The position numbers and the translations under genes are program-made. This document shows positions 44,572-54,340 of a stretch of DNA of 64,000 nucleotides, piece by piece; within the stretch, counting starts at the first letter, position 1; the number at the start of each line of letters is the position of its first letter. The notes below the pieces were generated by a model. It was not told the DNA's origin and searched no databases. It saw only the letters and a program-made list of their open reading frames with translations. Origin of the DNA: Mycobacterium sp. BK086 (GTDB taxonomy: Bacteria > Actinomycetota > Actinomycetes > Mycobacteriales > Mycobacteriaceae); NCBI GenBank assembly GCA_004362315.1, contig SNWL01000008.1, positions 496,001-560,000 of the forward strand. The letters run 5' to 3'.

Positions 44572-46317
44572 TCACCGCCTGGTGTAGCGGGCAGTGAAGG
44601 TAGGGCTCCACGGGGCACCCGACAGTTCGGCGCCCGCAGGGAGGAGCTTCCGGAATTGGCGACGCGACAGGAGTCGAGTGAAGTCCGCTTCATGCTTTCT
44701 GCTCCAGGCCGGAAACCAGTGCAGAAAGATCGCCGAGGTGTGTGACTCGATCGGAAACCACTTGTTCGGGGTCGTGATGACCCACGTGCGGGCCACCCGC
44801 GTCATCTCCTCGACCATCTTGCGCTGTTCGGCCTCTTGGCCGACATGCTCGATGATCGCATTGGCGAGCGCGAAGTCGACGTAGTCGTCCTCGAACGGCA
44901 TATCCCTGGCGTCGGCAATCATGAAGGGGTAGGCCGTGATTGCGGGCTCGATATTGATGCTCATCTTCACTTCGTAGTTCGCCGCGAGCCGCTTCTCGAC
45001 GATTCCCGCGTTGACCATTCCGCTGTTCCCGATGTGCTCGTCGCCCATCGTTCCGACGAGCAGCACATCCTTGACGTTCTGCTCCTGCAGGAAGGTGAGA
45101 ATCTGATCTGCTTTGCGATGCCGGTTGCGCACGCTGTAGGACAGCACTGCTTTTCGCACCAGCTTCTTGAGCTGGGTGCCCGCCGCTGCGACCACTCGTT
45201 TACCGAAGCCCACGCGCTCTCTGGTGGCGAGCACACGAAGTTCGTGCTCGTAGTCGTGGCAGACCTGCTCCCACGAGTAGTGTTCGTTCGCTCGTTGGAC
45301 ATTCGCCCGACATGCCTCGTCCAAGTTGTCGGGGTTCGCCATCATCGCGAGGATCGTTTCCGCGATCTCGTCAGGATTGGGGGCCACGAACTTTCCTGCC
45401 GCGCCCAGCACTTCGCGGCTGTAGATGGTGTCGCGGGCGAGAATCGGCGCACCGGCCGCCATCGCTTGCACGAGTGTGGGATTCGTGCCCCCGACAGTGT
45501 GGCCGTGGAAATACACGCCCGCGTGCTGCCACAGTGCCAACAGGCGGGAGTATTCACTGATGTGGCCCGTCCACGTCACCGACGGGTGGTTCGCTGCGAG
45601 TTCCCTTGCTGCGGTGTCCCATTCGTCGTTGTAGCCCGAGCTGCCGACAATCACCACCGGGTGTTGCGCGGCGACCTTGGGCACTGCCGCGAAGAATTCG
45701 GGGATGCTGTTCTCTGGCACGAGGCGGCAGACGCTGAGCACATAACCGCGATGCTCCAGGCCATCAGGCACCGGCAGTGGTGGCGGCACCTCGGATCCGT
45801 ACGGAATGAAGGCGCCGTCGAGGCCCCACTTCTCGTGCCAGTACTTCTCGATCGCGCGCGCGTCGAAGAGCAGACGGTCAGCGGTGCGCGCCGTGAACTC
45901 GGCACCTGTGCGGAAGACGAATCTGGCCAGTGGATTCCATTTGGCGCGTTCCCATTCGATGCCGTCGACATTGACGAGCGACGGGATGCCGCGAGCCTTG
46001 AGCAACGGTAGGAAATAGCCGTTGCCGACGTTGAACACCAGCGCTGCGTCGTGGCCGCGAATCGCGGCGTCGACGCTCGAGGTGAGCCCGTACGACAGCG
46101 TGCTCAGGCTCTTCGTCTCGAGGCCACGTGTCAACGGTGTGGCAACTCTGGGGTCGGTGTCCGGATCGTCGAGCCGCGTAGCGCCGTGACGGCAGTACAC
46201 CGTGACGTCCCAGCCCTTGTCAGCCAGGTATGGCGCGACCTTGCGAACTGCCGTCTCGAAGCCACCGTAATAGCTCGGATAACCCCGCGTTCCGATGATC
46301 GCTACTGATGGCACCAC
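44572..46317 (-). CDS. GT4 glycosyltransferase fused to C-terminal methyltransferase
   Basis: This 581-aa protein combines two enzymes. Residues ~1-370 are a GT4/DUF1972-type glycosyltransferase: IIGTRGYPSYYGGFETAVRK, NVDGIEWERAKWN, SVCRLVPENSIPEF and GGTNPTLVQAMAAGAPILAR. Residues ~400-581 look like a class I methyltransferase: VLLVGTMGDEHIGNSGM, then DARDMPFEDDYVDFALANAI and IEHVG. The frame is continuous. It may add a sugar and methylate the same repeat unit. The start is GTG at 46317. Confidence 0.87.
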   Translation of the reverse strand: MVPSVAIIGTRGYPSYYGGFETAVRKVAPYLADKGWDVTVYCRHGATRLDDPDTDPRVATPLTRGLETKSLSTLSYGLTSSVDAAIRGHDAALVFNVGNGYFLPLLKARGIPSLVNVDGIEWERAKWNPLARFVFRTGAEFTARTADRLLFDARAIEKYWHEKWGLDGAFIPYGSEVPPPLPVPDGLEHRGYVLSVCRLVPENSIPEFFAAVPKVAAQHPVVIVGSSGYNDEWDTAARELAANHPSVTWTGHISEYSRLLALWQHAGVYFHGHTVGGTNPTLVQAMAAGAPILARDTIYSREVLGAAGKFVAPNPDEIAETILAMMANPDNLDEACRANVQRANEHYSWEQVCHDYEHELRVLATRERVGFGKRVVAAAGTQLKKLVRKAVLSYSVRNRHRKADQILTFLQEQNVKDVLLVGTMGDEHIGNSGMVNAGIVEKRLAANYEVKMSINIEPAITAYPFMIADARDMPFEDDYVDFALANAIIEHVGQEAEQRKMVEEMTRVARTWVITTPNKWFPIESHTSAIFLHWFPAWSRKHEADFTRLLSRRQFRKLLPAGAELSGAPWSPTFTARYTRR

Positions 46318-46405
46318 TTCTCCAATCTGTTGGACCCCCAGGGTGGTGTCCAGCGATTACACCACAGCGCTGTGTGGCTGACTTCCTGACCAGCGGGCAC
46401 GGCTG

Positions 46406-47107
46406 TCAGTCCGCGGCCGACGCTGGCGGCGCCTTCACAAGCGTGTTCGCGAAGACATAGGACTCAGGAGTGCCGATATCGACGATTCCGGATTCCACGA
46501 CCTGAAAGCGAGGTCGCAAGGTCGGGAGTTGTGGCGCAAGGAAGTCGGTCTCGAAAGAGAACGACATGCGATCCGGGAACGAGGCGAGCAGGGCGCGACG
46601 GCATCCATATGTGCCGGCATTGACCAAACCCGGTCCGGTACCGCCCTTCTCCCGAAATCCGATCGCGACATCGCCGTCGGTGACGACGCTCCCGTACCGG
46701 CCGACGTCGTCGATGTTCGCCAGGCTCATGCTCAGGGAGCCGGATCCGAGCAGGCCTAGCAGCTTGACGAAATCGACGTCGGCAAAGGTGTCGCCGTTGG
46801 CGAAGACGAACTCGTCGGCGAGATGGTCGGCGGCAGCCTTGAGCGCCCCGCCCGTGCCGAGTGGAGTGTCCTCGAAGCTATAGGTGACCGGCACATCGCG
46901 GTAAACGCTGCCGAAATGCTCGGTGATGACGTGGGAAGCGTAGCCAACGAGCAAGTGAATACTGTTGACTCCCTGCGCAATTGCGCGATCGAGAAGATGT
47001 TCGAGAAACGGCTTGCCGCCGATCGGCGCCATCGGCTTTGGCAGCCCTTCGGGAATCGCTCCGCGCAACCGGGTGCCAAGACCGCCCGCAAGCACTACCA
47101 ACTGCAT
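46406..47107 (-). CDS. hddC: Heptose-1-phosphate guanylyltransferase (HddC-like)
   Basis: This 233-aa nucleotidyltransferase has VVLAGGLGTRLRGAIPEGLP, PKPMAPIGGKPFLEHLLDR, TPLGTGGALK and FANGDTFADVDF. In this gene set it most likely makes GDP-D-glycero-alpha-D-manno-heptose from heptose-1-phosphate and GTP. By sequence alone a glucose-1-phosphate or mannose-1-phosphate substrate is possible, but hddA, gmhB and gmhA follow each other directly. It lies 6 bases after hddA. Confidence 0.82.
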   Translation of the reverse strand: MQLVVLAGGLGTRLRGAIPEGLPKPMAPIGGKPFLEHLLDRAIAQGVNSIHLLVGYASHVITEHFGSVYRDVPVTYSFEDTPLGTGGALKAAADHLADEFVFANGDTFADVDFVKLLGLLGSGSLSMSLANIDDVGRYGSVVTDGDVAIGFREKGGTGPGLVNAGTYGCRRALLASFPDRMSFSFETDFLAPQLPTLRPRFQVVESGIVDIGTPESYVFANTLVKAPPASAAD

Positions 47108-47113
47108 CGGCGG

Positions 47114-48184
47114 TCAGGCCTCCGACAGCCGCTTGGCCGGACGAGAAGGAAGACGCCACGTCGCGGCACCGCTCTTGGTGAACAAGCAGGGCGCCACGGA
47201 TCCGCCGCACTGTTGCTCGAGGTTCCGGACGACCTCGATCCGCCGCCGGGGGTCCACGATCATCATCAAGAAGCCGCCACCGCCGGCACCGGACACCTTG
47301 CCCGCCACCATGCCGCTCGACTGCGCGACTTGATACGCGCGTTCGATCGTGGGGTTGGAGATCCGCGAGGCGAGACGCTTTTTCGCCTCCCAGCCGCGGA
47401 GCAGTGATTCGGCGAAGCCCGGTATATCGCCCAGTACCAGAAGGTCTTTCATCTCCAGCGCCTCGGTCCGTAGCGCATGAGTTGCCTTCAGCGCGTCCTC
47501 GTCTCGCTGCTCAACGTTGCGCTGCTGCTCGGCAATGACCTCGGACGACAACCTGGACACCCCGCCGAAGTAGAGGAGCAAGGATGCCTCCAATTCAGCG
47601 ATCACCTCGCGCCGGATCCGAAGCGGATTCACCACCACATCGCCGTCGCTCTCGGGACGGGTCTCCATGAAGTTGAATCCGCCGAATGCCGCCGCATAGT
47701 GGTCCTGCCAGCCGCCCGCCATCCCGAGATCGACGCGCTCGACCTCCCAGGCCAGACGCGCGAGCTCGTACGGTCCGGGAGTGACTCCGATCAGGTCGCA
47801 GGTCGTCACCAGCATCGCTACGACCAGTGCCGACGACGAGCCCAACCCCGACCCGGGTGGGGCGTCGACCTGGGTGGCCAGTTTGAGGGGGAACGGCGCA
47901 CCACCGTTGAACTCCTTGACCACTCGCCGGTACACGGCCACGTGCAACGGAAAACCGTCCTCGAGCGAAGCGAGGTCGTCGATCCGGGCCTTGCCTGCGC
48001 GATCCCGGTCGGGGGAGCGGAAGGCTACTTCGTCGTCGTCCGCGCGTTCGGCGAAGGCGTACGCATAACGATCGATCGTGGCGTTGAGAATTCGCCCCCC
48101 GAATTCCTTACAGTACGGATCGACATCGGTTCCTCCGCCGCCCAGGCCGAGTCGCAGAGGGGCCCGCCCGCGTACAACAGTCAT
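47114..48184 (-). CDS. hddA: D-glycero-D-manno-heptose 7-phosphate kinase
   Basis: This 356-aa GHMP kinase has [35 protein letters not shown] (motif 2), and [16 protein letters not shown] (motif 3), matching HddA. It phosphorylates the 1-position of heptose 7-phosphate. It starts within the gmhB stop (ATGA) and is followed by hddC. M. tuberculosis has a related gene (Rv0115), next to gmhA/gmhB. Confidence 0.9.
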   Translation of the reverse strand: MTVVRGRAPLRLGLGGGGTDVDPYCKEFGGRILNATIDRYAYAFAERADDDEVAFRSPDRDRAGKARIDDLASLEDGFPLHVAVYRRVVKEFNGGAPFPLKLATQVDAPPGSGLGSSSALVVAMLVTTCDLIGVTPGPYELARLAWEVERVDLGMAGGWQDHYAAAFGGFNFMETRPESDGDVVVNPLRIRREVIAELEASLLLYFGGVSRLSSEVIAEQQRNVEQRDEDALKATHALRTEALEMKDLLVLGDIPGFAESLLRGWEAKKRLASRISNPTIERAYQVAQSSGMVAGKVSGAGGGGFLMMIVDPRRRIEVVRNLEQQCGGSVAPCLFTKSGAATWRLPSRPAKRLSEA

Positions 48185-48786
48185 GAGCCCAGTTCCTCCC
48201 TCGCATGCTCAACTGCGACCGCGAAGTCCCAGAGGGAATTAAATGATGCGTTGGCGAACCCCACGACACTTGCTCGCCCCCCGATTCCAATACTGACACA
48301 GCCGCCAACTGCCGTCGCGACGTTCTGAGCCAACTCCATGTCACTTGGGCTGTCCCCTGCGACGACACTCAGCGACGCCTCGACGGCGGGATGGTCATTC
48401 AGCCAATCCAGCACAAGTCCAGGCTGAGGCTTTCGGCAGGAGCAGTGCTGTGACTCCAGGTGGGGGCACACCTGAAACCCGTTGACGGTCACGCCGTCCT
48501 GAATCAGCGCCGCCTGAATGTTCTGGTGAATCGTGGTGACGGCGTCGATGCTCATCAGGTGCTTGCCTACGCCTTGCTGGTTGGTGACGACCACCAGATG
48601 CGGCGCCCATTCACTGAGCTTCTTGATCGCGTCGCGCGCTCGGGGCAACCACTCGAAGTCTGCCCAGCTACGTACATAGTCATCGACGATCTGCCGGTTG
48701 ATGACGCCGTCCCGGTCGAGAAATAGACACCAGTCGCGCCCGATCCGATCGGCGACGATTTGGCGAATTTCCAACTGCGTTGGCAA
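48181..48786 (-). CDS. gmhB: Heptose-1,7-bisphosphate 7-phosphatase
   Basis: This 201-aa HAD phosphatase has [17 protein letters not shown] (motif I), [11 protein letters not shown], the zinc-type Cys/His cluster [17 protein letters not shown] and [13 protein letters not shown]. It removes the 7-phosphate of heptose bisphosphate. The start is TTG at 48786 with AGGA upstream. It follows gmhA directly and overlaps hddA. Confidence 0.88.
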   Translation of the reverse strand: MPTQLEIRQIVADRIGRDWCLFLDRDGVINRQIVDDYVRSWADFEWLPRARDAIKKLSEWAPHLVVVTNQQGVGKHLMSIDAVTTIHQNIQAALIQDGVTVNGFQVCPHLESQHCSCRKPQPGLVLDWLNDHPAVEASLSVVAGDSPSDMELAQNVATAVGGCVSIGIGGRASVVGFANASFNSLWDFAVAVEHAREELGS

Positions 48787-48789
48787 TGG

Positions 48790-49371
48790 CTATTCCTGTC
48801 GTGCGAACATTGCATATTCCACGTGCTCAGAAATCGCATGGATAAAAACAATGTGGGATTCTTGAATTCGCCCGGTATCGCGTGACGGGACATTAATCAG
48901 AAAGTCCGCGAACTCTGCGAGCTTTCCACCGGTCTCGCCGGTCATCGCGACGACGGTGACGCCGATGTCGCGTGCCACGGTGGCCGCGCGCAGAACATTC
49001 GGCGAATTCCCGGAGGTGCTGATCGCGACGAGGGTATCGCCGGGGCGGGCGGACGCCTCGAGTGCGCGAGCAAACACGGTGTCGTAGTCGTAGTCGTTCG
49101 CAACCGCCGTGAGGTGTGACGAATTGCCATGTAGTGCTTCAGCGCCAAGCGGCGGCCGGTCGAAGATGAAGTGTCCGGTCAGTTCAGCGGCAAAGTGTTG
49201 CGCATCGGCTGCACTGCCGCCGTTGCCGCACATGAACACCCGCGACCCGGCGCGGTAGCCTTCGATCAGCCGATCCCCGACCGCGCGGACCGTTTCCAAT
49301 AGCGCCGGATCATTCAGGACCCGGGTCTTCACCGCGATCGTCTCTGTGAAGATCTCCTCAAGCGTTCTCAT
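48790..49371 (-). CDS. gmhA: Sedoheptulose 7-phosphate isomerase
   Basis: This 193-aa SIS-domain protein has [20 protein letters not shown] and [13 protein letters not shown]. It converts sedoheptulose 7-phosphate to heptose 7-phosphate, the first step of GDP-heptose synthesis. The ATG at 49371 (MRTLEEIF) is preferred to the TTG at 49377. It is the first gene of the leftward operon, divergent from glycosyltransferase genes on the plus strand. Confidence 0.92.
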   Translation of the reverse strand: MRTLEEIFTETIAVKTRVLNDPALLETVRAVGDRLIEGYRAGSRVFMCGNGGSAADAQHFAAELTGHFIFDRPPLGAEALHGNSSHLTAVANDYDYDTVFARALEASARPGDTLVAISTSGNSPNVLRAATVARDIGVTVVAMTGETGGKLAEFADFLINVPSRDTGRIQESHIVFIHAISEHVEYAMFARQE

Positions 49372-49511
49372 GGTCAATCCCCCTCGATATAGCCATCAGA
49401 TTGTAGAGTCGCTATCTCGACGAACGGCTTTAGTCAGTCGGAAATGGCGGTCGGATGTTAGGGTCATAATAGACGTCTGCATCGACGTGTGCTCCCTCTA
49501 GACGAAAACGA

Positions 49512-50543
49512 ATGAATCTCCGGAACACCACGATGAACGGCAGTAGAGGCCAGTTGAACGACCCCCGCAGAAGCCCGTCAGTACGGATCTATAGCCCGTT
49601 GCACAAGGTGTCCGAGCATTTCGTGGAGCGATTGATCGAGTCCATGGACAGTCGTGGCGTGCCGACGGTACGGCTGGCGTCACGTGATGGGGAGGTCGGC
49701 GGCGACAAGCTTGCCAAGGCTCGCGCACTCGGCGCACATGTGTGGAATGTTCGCCGGTACGTTGCGTCGGGTGGACCCAATGTGGTCGCGTGGCCACTCC
49801 TCGGCTGGTGGGAGATGCCGCTGTGGCGACATCGAGCGCACGAGACTCTCATCGCGATGCACGACCCGGAACCCCTGGTCACCCAAAATGGCCTGACGGC
49901 ACAGGCCGCCGAGCGGGCGGCTCGGTTGTGCGGGTCGGCGTGGCCACATCTGGTCACGATGAGTCCGGAAGCCCACGTCATCGCGACCAAATACTTCGGG
50001 GAGGACCGCGTCCATCTCGCGCCGCATCCGATGCGGGCACCCGATCTATCCGTTGTTCGCCCTGCCAAGGACACGGTTCTTGTTCTGGGACAGTACAAAC
50101 CCGCGCGCGATCTGGACGTGATGGCAGCGATCGCTCCGACGCTACGAGCGGGTGGCTGGCAGCCAACGGTCGCGGGTCGGGGGTGGCCGGCCATCCCGGG
50201 CTGGCGCGTCATCGATGGATTCTTGCCAGAGGATGAGTTCAAGCAGCTGCTGGCGTCAGCCGCGGTTGTCCTTTTGCCCTATCGGTACTACTTCCAGAGC
50301 GGGGTGGCGTTGCGCGGACTGGAGGCCGGCGTGCCTATCGTCGGTCGCAGAACGGGCTTCCTGACGTCGGTTCTGGGCGCGGAATTCCCAGGTGGCGTTG
50401 ATGATTGGGATGACCCAACATCGTGGTTGGCCGCGGTCAACGCAGCCGCACATGCCAGAGCCGATCAATTGGCTTCGGCCACGGCCTATTCAATTCGGGG
50501 GGCAGAAGAATGGCACACCTTGATCCAGGGTCACACCGACTGA
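49512..50543 (+). CDS. Glycosyltransferase, GT4-like
   Basis: This 343-aa protein has a GT-B look: PSVRIYSPLHKVSEHFVERL, then VLGQYKPARDLDVMAAI, GFLPEDEFKQLLASAAVVLLPYRYYF and SGVALRGLEAGVPIVGR. It lacks a signal peptide and is probably cytoplasmic, using a nucleotide-sugar donor. It leads a plus-strand series of three glycosyltransferases. The acceptor and sugar are unknown. Confidence 0.8.
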   Translation: MNLRNTTMNGSRGQLNDPRRSPSVRIYSPLHKVSEHFVERLIESMDSRGVPTVRLASRDGEVGGDKLAKARALGAHVWNVRRYVASGGPNVVAWPLLGWWEMPLWRHRAHETLIAMHDPEPLVTQNGLTAQAAERAARLCGSAWPHLVTMSPEAHVIATKYFGEDRVHLAPHPMRAPDLSVVRPAKDTVLVLGQYKPARDLDVMAAIAPTLRAGGWQPTVAGRGWPAIPGWRVIDGFLPEDEFKQLLASAAVVLLPYRYYFQSGVALRGLEAGVPIVGRRTGFLTSVLGAEFPGGVDDWDDPTSWLAAVNAAAHARADQLASATAYSIRGAEEWHTLIQGHTD

Positions 50544-50559
50544 CGGGCCGTGGACTGCG

Positions 50560-51498
50560 ATGACTAATAGCGTCACAGGCGCTCTGAGAATCCTGACGGT
50601 TCACTACAACACGCCGGAGATGACATCTCGGCTCGTCAGGGAATTCCCGGACCGGACACCCAACGGACGCCCCATCTTCATTCACGTACTCGACAACGGG
50701 TCCGAGCCCGACAACGTGCGAGCCCTTCAAGGCGGACTCGAGGGGCTGGAGCGGGTGACGCTCCAATTGAGCGAGGAGAACCTAGGTTTCGGAGTCGGCA
50801 ACAACACCCTCGCCGAGAGCGATTTCGTGGGTGACACCGACACTTTCTGGTTTCTGAATTCGGATGCCCGGCCTGAACCGGGATGTCTGGAACGCCTCGA
50901 AGAGGCGCTGGACGCCGGCACGTTCGACATCGTTTCCCCGCTCATCTACAGCGACGAGGGGGAGGGAGAAGAGATTTGGTATTGCGGCGGAACGATCAGT
51001 ACACGCGAAATGCGCGTGCGGCATGGGTTTTTCGGATCCCGACTATCGGAAGCTCCCGAGCGGCCATTCGAGACCGAATTCATCACGGGTACATCGCCGA
51101 TGATGCGCGTATCGACCTTCCGAGCGATCGGCGGATTTCCCCGAAATTATTTCCTCTACTGGGAAGACACCTTTCTCTGCTGGCAGGCTCGCCGTCTCGG
51201 GTTCCGACTCGGTGTGGTGCCCGCTGCCCGGCTGTGGCACGAAGTCGGCGGTTCGTCGGGATCGGGCCGAACCACGACCTTTTATTACTGGGTGTCGCGT
51301 AACCGATTCACGTTCGCCGGGGATATCGGGATTTCTCGCCGACGGCTTCTCGTCGGTCGTGGCGGTCTCGAGTCGCTGCGGCCTCTGGTTTGGGTGCTGA
51401 TCAGAGAACAAGAGGGTCGCCTTGCGAAGGCGCGTGCCGTCGTCAGGGGAACCTTCCACGGGCTGAGGCCGCCGACCTCTGTGAGCCCCCGTCGGTGA
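50560..51498 (+). CDS. GT2 family glycosyltransferase (rhamnosyltransferase-like)
   Basis: This 312-aa protein has a GT-A fold: LTVHYNTPEMTSRLV, DNGSEPDNV, NLGFGVGNN, and the metal motif region TFWFLNSDARPEPG, then FLYWEDTFLCWQARRLGFRL. It is similar in outline to rhamnosyl- and galactofuranosyltransferases of surface glycans. Its last codons overlap the next gene's start (GTGA). Confidence 0.88.
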   Translation: MTNSVTGALRILTVHYNTPEMTSRLVREFPDRTPNGRPIFIHVLDNGSEPDNVRALQGGLEGLERVTLQLSEENLGFGVGNNTLAESDFVGDTDTFWFLNSDARPEPGCLERLEEALDAGTFDIVSPLIYSDEGEGEEIWYCGGTISTREMRVRHGFFGSRLSEAPERPFETEFITGTSPMMRVSTFRAIGGFPRNYFLYWEDTFLCWQARRLGFRLGVVPAARLWHEVGGSSGSGRTTTFYYWVSRNRFTFAGDIGISRRRLLVGRGGLESLRPLVWVLIREQEGRLAKARAVVRGTFHGLRPPTSVSPRR

Positions 51499-52649
51499 AA
51501 GTTCTCTTGCTGACGCCGTATTCGCCGTTGTTGACCCATGACCACGCTGCCAACGACATTGCCCTGCCGCTGGTGACCGCCCTCGCGAAACTGGTGGACT
51601 TGCACGTCTATGCACCCGGTCAACACCACGGGACGCTGACGACCTGGCGCGTGGACGGAGTGACGTATTACTCCGGCTCGCCTGTACGGCTGCGACAGAT
51701 TGATCGCTTCGACACCTATCCCTATGCGGCCCGCGGTTCCTGGTCACGACGATCGACCAGTGAATCAACCGCAATTGCCAAGCTGATCAAGCCGGACATT
51801 CTGCACGCGGAGTACTCCCAGACCGCTGAGCCGTTACTACGTTCAGTTGGGCCGGCGCCGACCAGCATCATGCTGCATGACCTGCCGGGTGAGGTCGCGG
51901 TGCGGCCACGAGACGAGCTCTCCGCGTTGCGTTATTGGTTGCAACGGCTTGAGCGGGCCAAGACACTGCGTCTGCGGGACGCAATCCTCGAGCGAATCGA
52001 CGCATTGTTTGTCTTCAGCGAGCGTGACAAGGCGAAGGCCGCGCGATCGCGTGGTGTCGACGTAGCGCCTGTCGGCGTCAGCGTTCCCGCGGAGGGCTGG
52101 ATCGGGAACCGGGCGCACACCGCGGCATTCGGTGGCGCTCTATGGCGCCTGGAGAACGAGGTGACTGCGGTCTATCTCGCGCGAGAGGTGATGCCGCTCG
52201 TCCGTGCTCAGATCCCAGACGCGGAGCTACGGATCTTCGGCGCGCGGCCAAGCCCCGACGTTCGAGCGCTGGGGTCATATCCCGGGGTGACGGTGGTCGG
52301 CGAGGTCGAGGACTACGACGCCGAATTCCGCAATGCCGCAGTCACGTTGGCGCCGACGATGGTGGATGCCGGCATCTTGATGAAGGCGATCCGCGCGATG
52401 GCGATGGGCTGTCCCGTTGTCCTCAATCCCGCCAGCGCGGGTCCTATCGCCGGACTCAATGACGGCGAGCATGCGCTGGTCGGGGATTCGCCCGCCGGCA
52501 TCGCGCGCCACGTGGTCACGCTGATGAACAGCCGTGAACATGCTGGCAATCTCGGCCGATCCGCACGGGGCCTCGTTCAGGCGCATTTCAGCTGGCAGCG
52601 GACGGTCGAGGTCTATCTGACGATGTGGCGACGGCTCCTGGGCGAGTGA
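51495..52649 (+). CDS. GT4 family glycosyltransferase
   Basis: This 384-aa GT-B glycosyltransferase starts at the GTG overlapping the previous stop (KVLLLTPYSPLLTHDHAAND). The C-terminal donor domain has ELRIFGARPSPDVRAL, VTVVGEVEDYDAEFRNAAV and KAIRAMAMGCPVVLNP. It completes the three-glycosyltransferase operon. A hairpin follows. Confidence 0.88.
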   Translation: MKVLLLTPYSPLLTHDHAANDIALPLVTALAKLVDLHVYAPGQHHGTLTTWRVDGVTYYSGSPVRLRQIDRFDTYPYAARGSWSRRSTSESTAIAKLIKPDILHAEYSQTAEPLLRSVGPAPTSIMLHDLPGEVAVRPRDELSALRYWLQRLERAKTLRLRDAILERIDALFVFSERDKAKAARSRGVDVAPVGVSVPAEGWIGNRAHTAAFGGALWRLENEVTAVYLAREVMPLVRAQIPDAELRIFGARPSPDVRALGSYPGVTVVGEVEDYDAEFRNAAVTLAPTMVDAGILMKAIRAMAMGCPVVLNPASAGPIAGLNDGEHALVGDSPAGIARHVVTLMNSREHAGNLGRSARGLVQAHFSWQRTVEVYLTMWRRLLGE

Positions 52650-52785
52650 TGCGCGCGCACCCTCGGCAAAAGTGACGTAAACAACAAGCCTTCGCGGGCA
52701 GCGAACATAGTTGGACCGCCTTGTGCCGCGTCATGCCTGGTCTGGCGGGTCGTGCCAGGTCGATGGGACGACGTGACACGGAGCC

Positions 52786-52807
52786 GCGGCGCGCGAGGGC
52801 GCGCCGC
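52786..52807. terminator. 9-bp perfect hairpin downstream of the glycosyltransferase operon
   Basis: GCGGCGCGC (52786-52794) pairs with GCGCGCCGC (52799-52807) around GAGG, 137 bases after the last glycosyltransferase stop, in a 295-bp non-coding gap. No T tract follows, so a role as terminator is plausible rather than shown. The rest of the gap shows no other clear element apart from a TTGACT near 52863. Confidence 0.4.
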
Positions 52808-52944
52808 GATGAGCGATACCCGCTTGTGTCGTGGCCGCGACCACTGCTCAGCATTCGTAGACTTGACTTGGGGGATAGCGACAGCAACGACGCGAGCTGA
52901 ACCGAAGTACCCGTGATGGGTCAAAGGGAAGGGTTGTAGCGGAG

Positions 52945-54303
52945 ATGGGCCGAGTGCTTTCCCGTCGCACGCTCCTGCGGAATGCTGCGCTCGCCACCAC
53001 CGCGGTCGTGGCAGTCCCGTTGTTGGAAATCGCCAAAGCGCCCCTGGCAGCGGCCTCTAGCGATAGTGGAAAGCCGACGTTCTATGTAGCTGCATCGGGA
53101 TCCGACGATGCCGATGGACTGACCCCCGAGACTGCATGGGCAACGATTCAGAAGGCGAATGTCGCATTGCCTCAAGATGGGTCGGTTCTTCTCTTCCGCA
53201 GGGGTAACACGTTCTACGGCGAGCTGGCACTACCCTTCGGGTGTGAAGTGGGGGCTTACGGCGATGGCACTCGCCCCACACTGGCGATGTGGAAGATTCT
53301 GAATCGCCCTGACGGGTGGGTCAGAGATTCCGACAACGTGTGGAAGATCGACCTCGGAACGCCGAGTACCCACGACGGCTACACGTCCACTGTTGAGTCC
53401 AATATCGGTTACCTGGTCGTCGACGGTGAGGTAAAGCCCGCCCTCAAGATGGTGCGAGACGATTTGAGTGAGCCGTGGGACTTCTACTCTGACAACGAGA
53501 GCCACACGCTCTACGTTGTCGCGCCGGACAACCCGACGACACTGGCCGCGGACATCAGGGGAGCTGCGAATGGGAACGGCGGCAAGTCGACAGGGACCGT
53601 TATTTCCTGCATGGCAGGGTCAAACGACATTCACGATCTGCACATAACTGGCACGGGCGGATGCGGTATCCACGGGACCGGCGCTGACGTCAGAATTCAC
53701 GATTGTCTGGTCGACTACATCGGCGGATCGTTGATGCTCGACGGGACCGATCGCAGGTACGGAAATGGCATCCAGAGTTGGGTCGGCGCAAAACGCTGGA
53801 TGGTCGAAGATAACGAGATCGCCGAGGTCTATGACGTGGCGTGGAGTGCGCAGGGTGATGCGGGAGCCGATGGCGGCTGGGAGGACATCACCGTTCGCAA
53901 TAACCACATACATGACTGCAGCCAGTCCTTCGAATTTTGGTCGAAGGGCAGCGACGCTGCATCGGGCTTTCAGAGAATTGTGCTCGAGGGAAACACCTGC
54001 GAACGGGCCGGCTTTTCGGAGTTCTCCGACGTTAGGCCAGACCAGAATGTGCGCGTCCATCTGCTGACTTATCTCTGGGCCACGCCTGCCGATATCACCA
54101 TCCGAAACAATGTTTTCGACGACGCATACGGCTCCTACAGTTACCATGCGCGTGACCCGATCGGATACTCGACCTACGACAATTCGATCCGGTTGAAGGC
54201 GGGGCAGAAGATCGAGTTCCAGCGCCCCGAAACTGTCGAGGACCATGCCGATTGGCAAGCTGAGACCGGGCGCGAGACGGGCTCGACGTTCCAGATCGTC
54301 TAG
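52945..54303 (+). CDS. Tat-exported right-handed parallel beta-helix protein
   Basis: This 452-aa protein has a twin-arginine signal (SRRTLLRNAALATTAVVAVP) and YVAASGSDDADGLTPETAWA, the usual start of a pectate-lyase-like beta-helix, with repeated VRNNHIHDCSQSFEF-type rungs. Such proteins cleave or bind polysaccharides outside the membrane. Its place between glycosyltransferases and later export genes suggests a polysaccharide lyase, hydrolase or epimerase acting on the product. No catalytic residues can be assigned. Confidence 0.85.
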   Translation: MGRVLSRRTLLRNAALATTAVVAVPLLEIAKAPLAAASSDSGKPTFYVAASGSDDADGLTPETAWATIQKANVALPQDGSVLLFRRGNTFYGELALPFGCEVGAYGDGTRPTLAMWKILNRPDGWVRDSDNVWKIDLGTPSTHDGYTSTVESNIGYLVVDGEVKPALKMVRDDLSEPWDFYSDNESHTLYVVAPDNPTTLAADIRGAANGNGGKSTGTVISCMAGSNDIHDLHITGTGGCGIHGTGADVRIHDCLVDYIGGSLMLDGTDRRYGNGIQSWVGAKRWMVEDNEIAEVYDVAWSAQGDAGADGGWEDITVRNNHIHDCSQSFEFWSKGSDAASGFQRIVLEGNTCERAGFSEFSDVRPDQNVRVHLLTYLWATPADITIRNNVFDDAYGSYSYHARDPIGYSTYDNSIRLKAGQKIEFQRPETVEDHADWQAETGRETGSTFQIV

Positions 54304-54340
54304 TGCGGCCTGGCCGGCCCTTGCTAGGAGTGTCGCGCAA

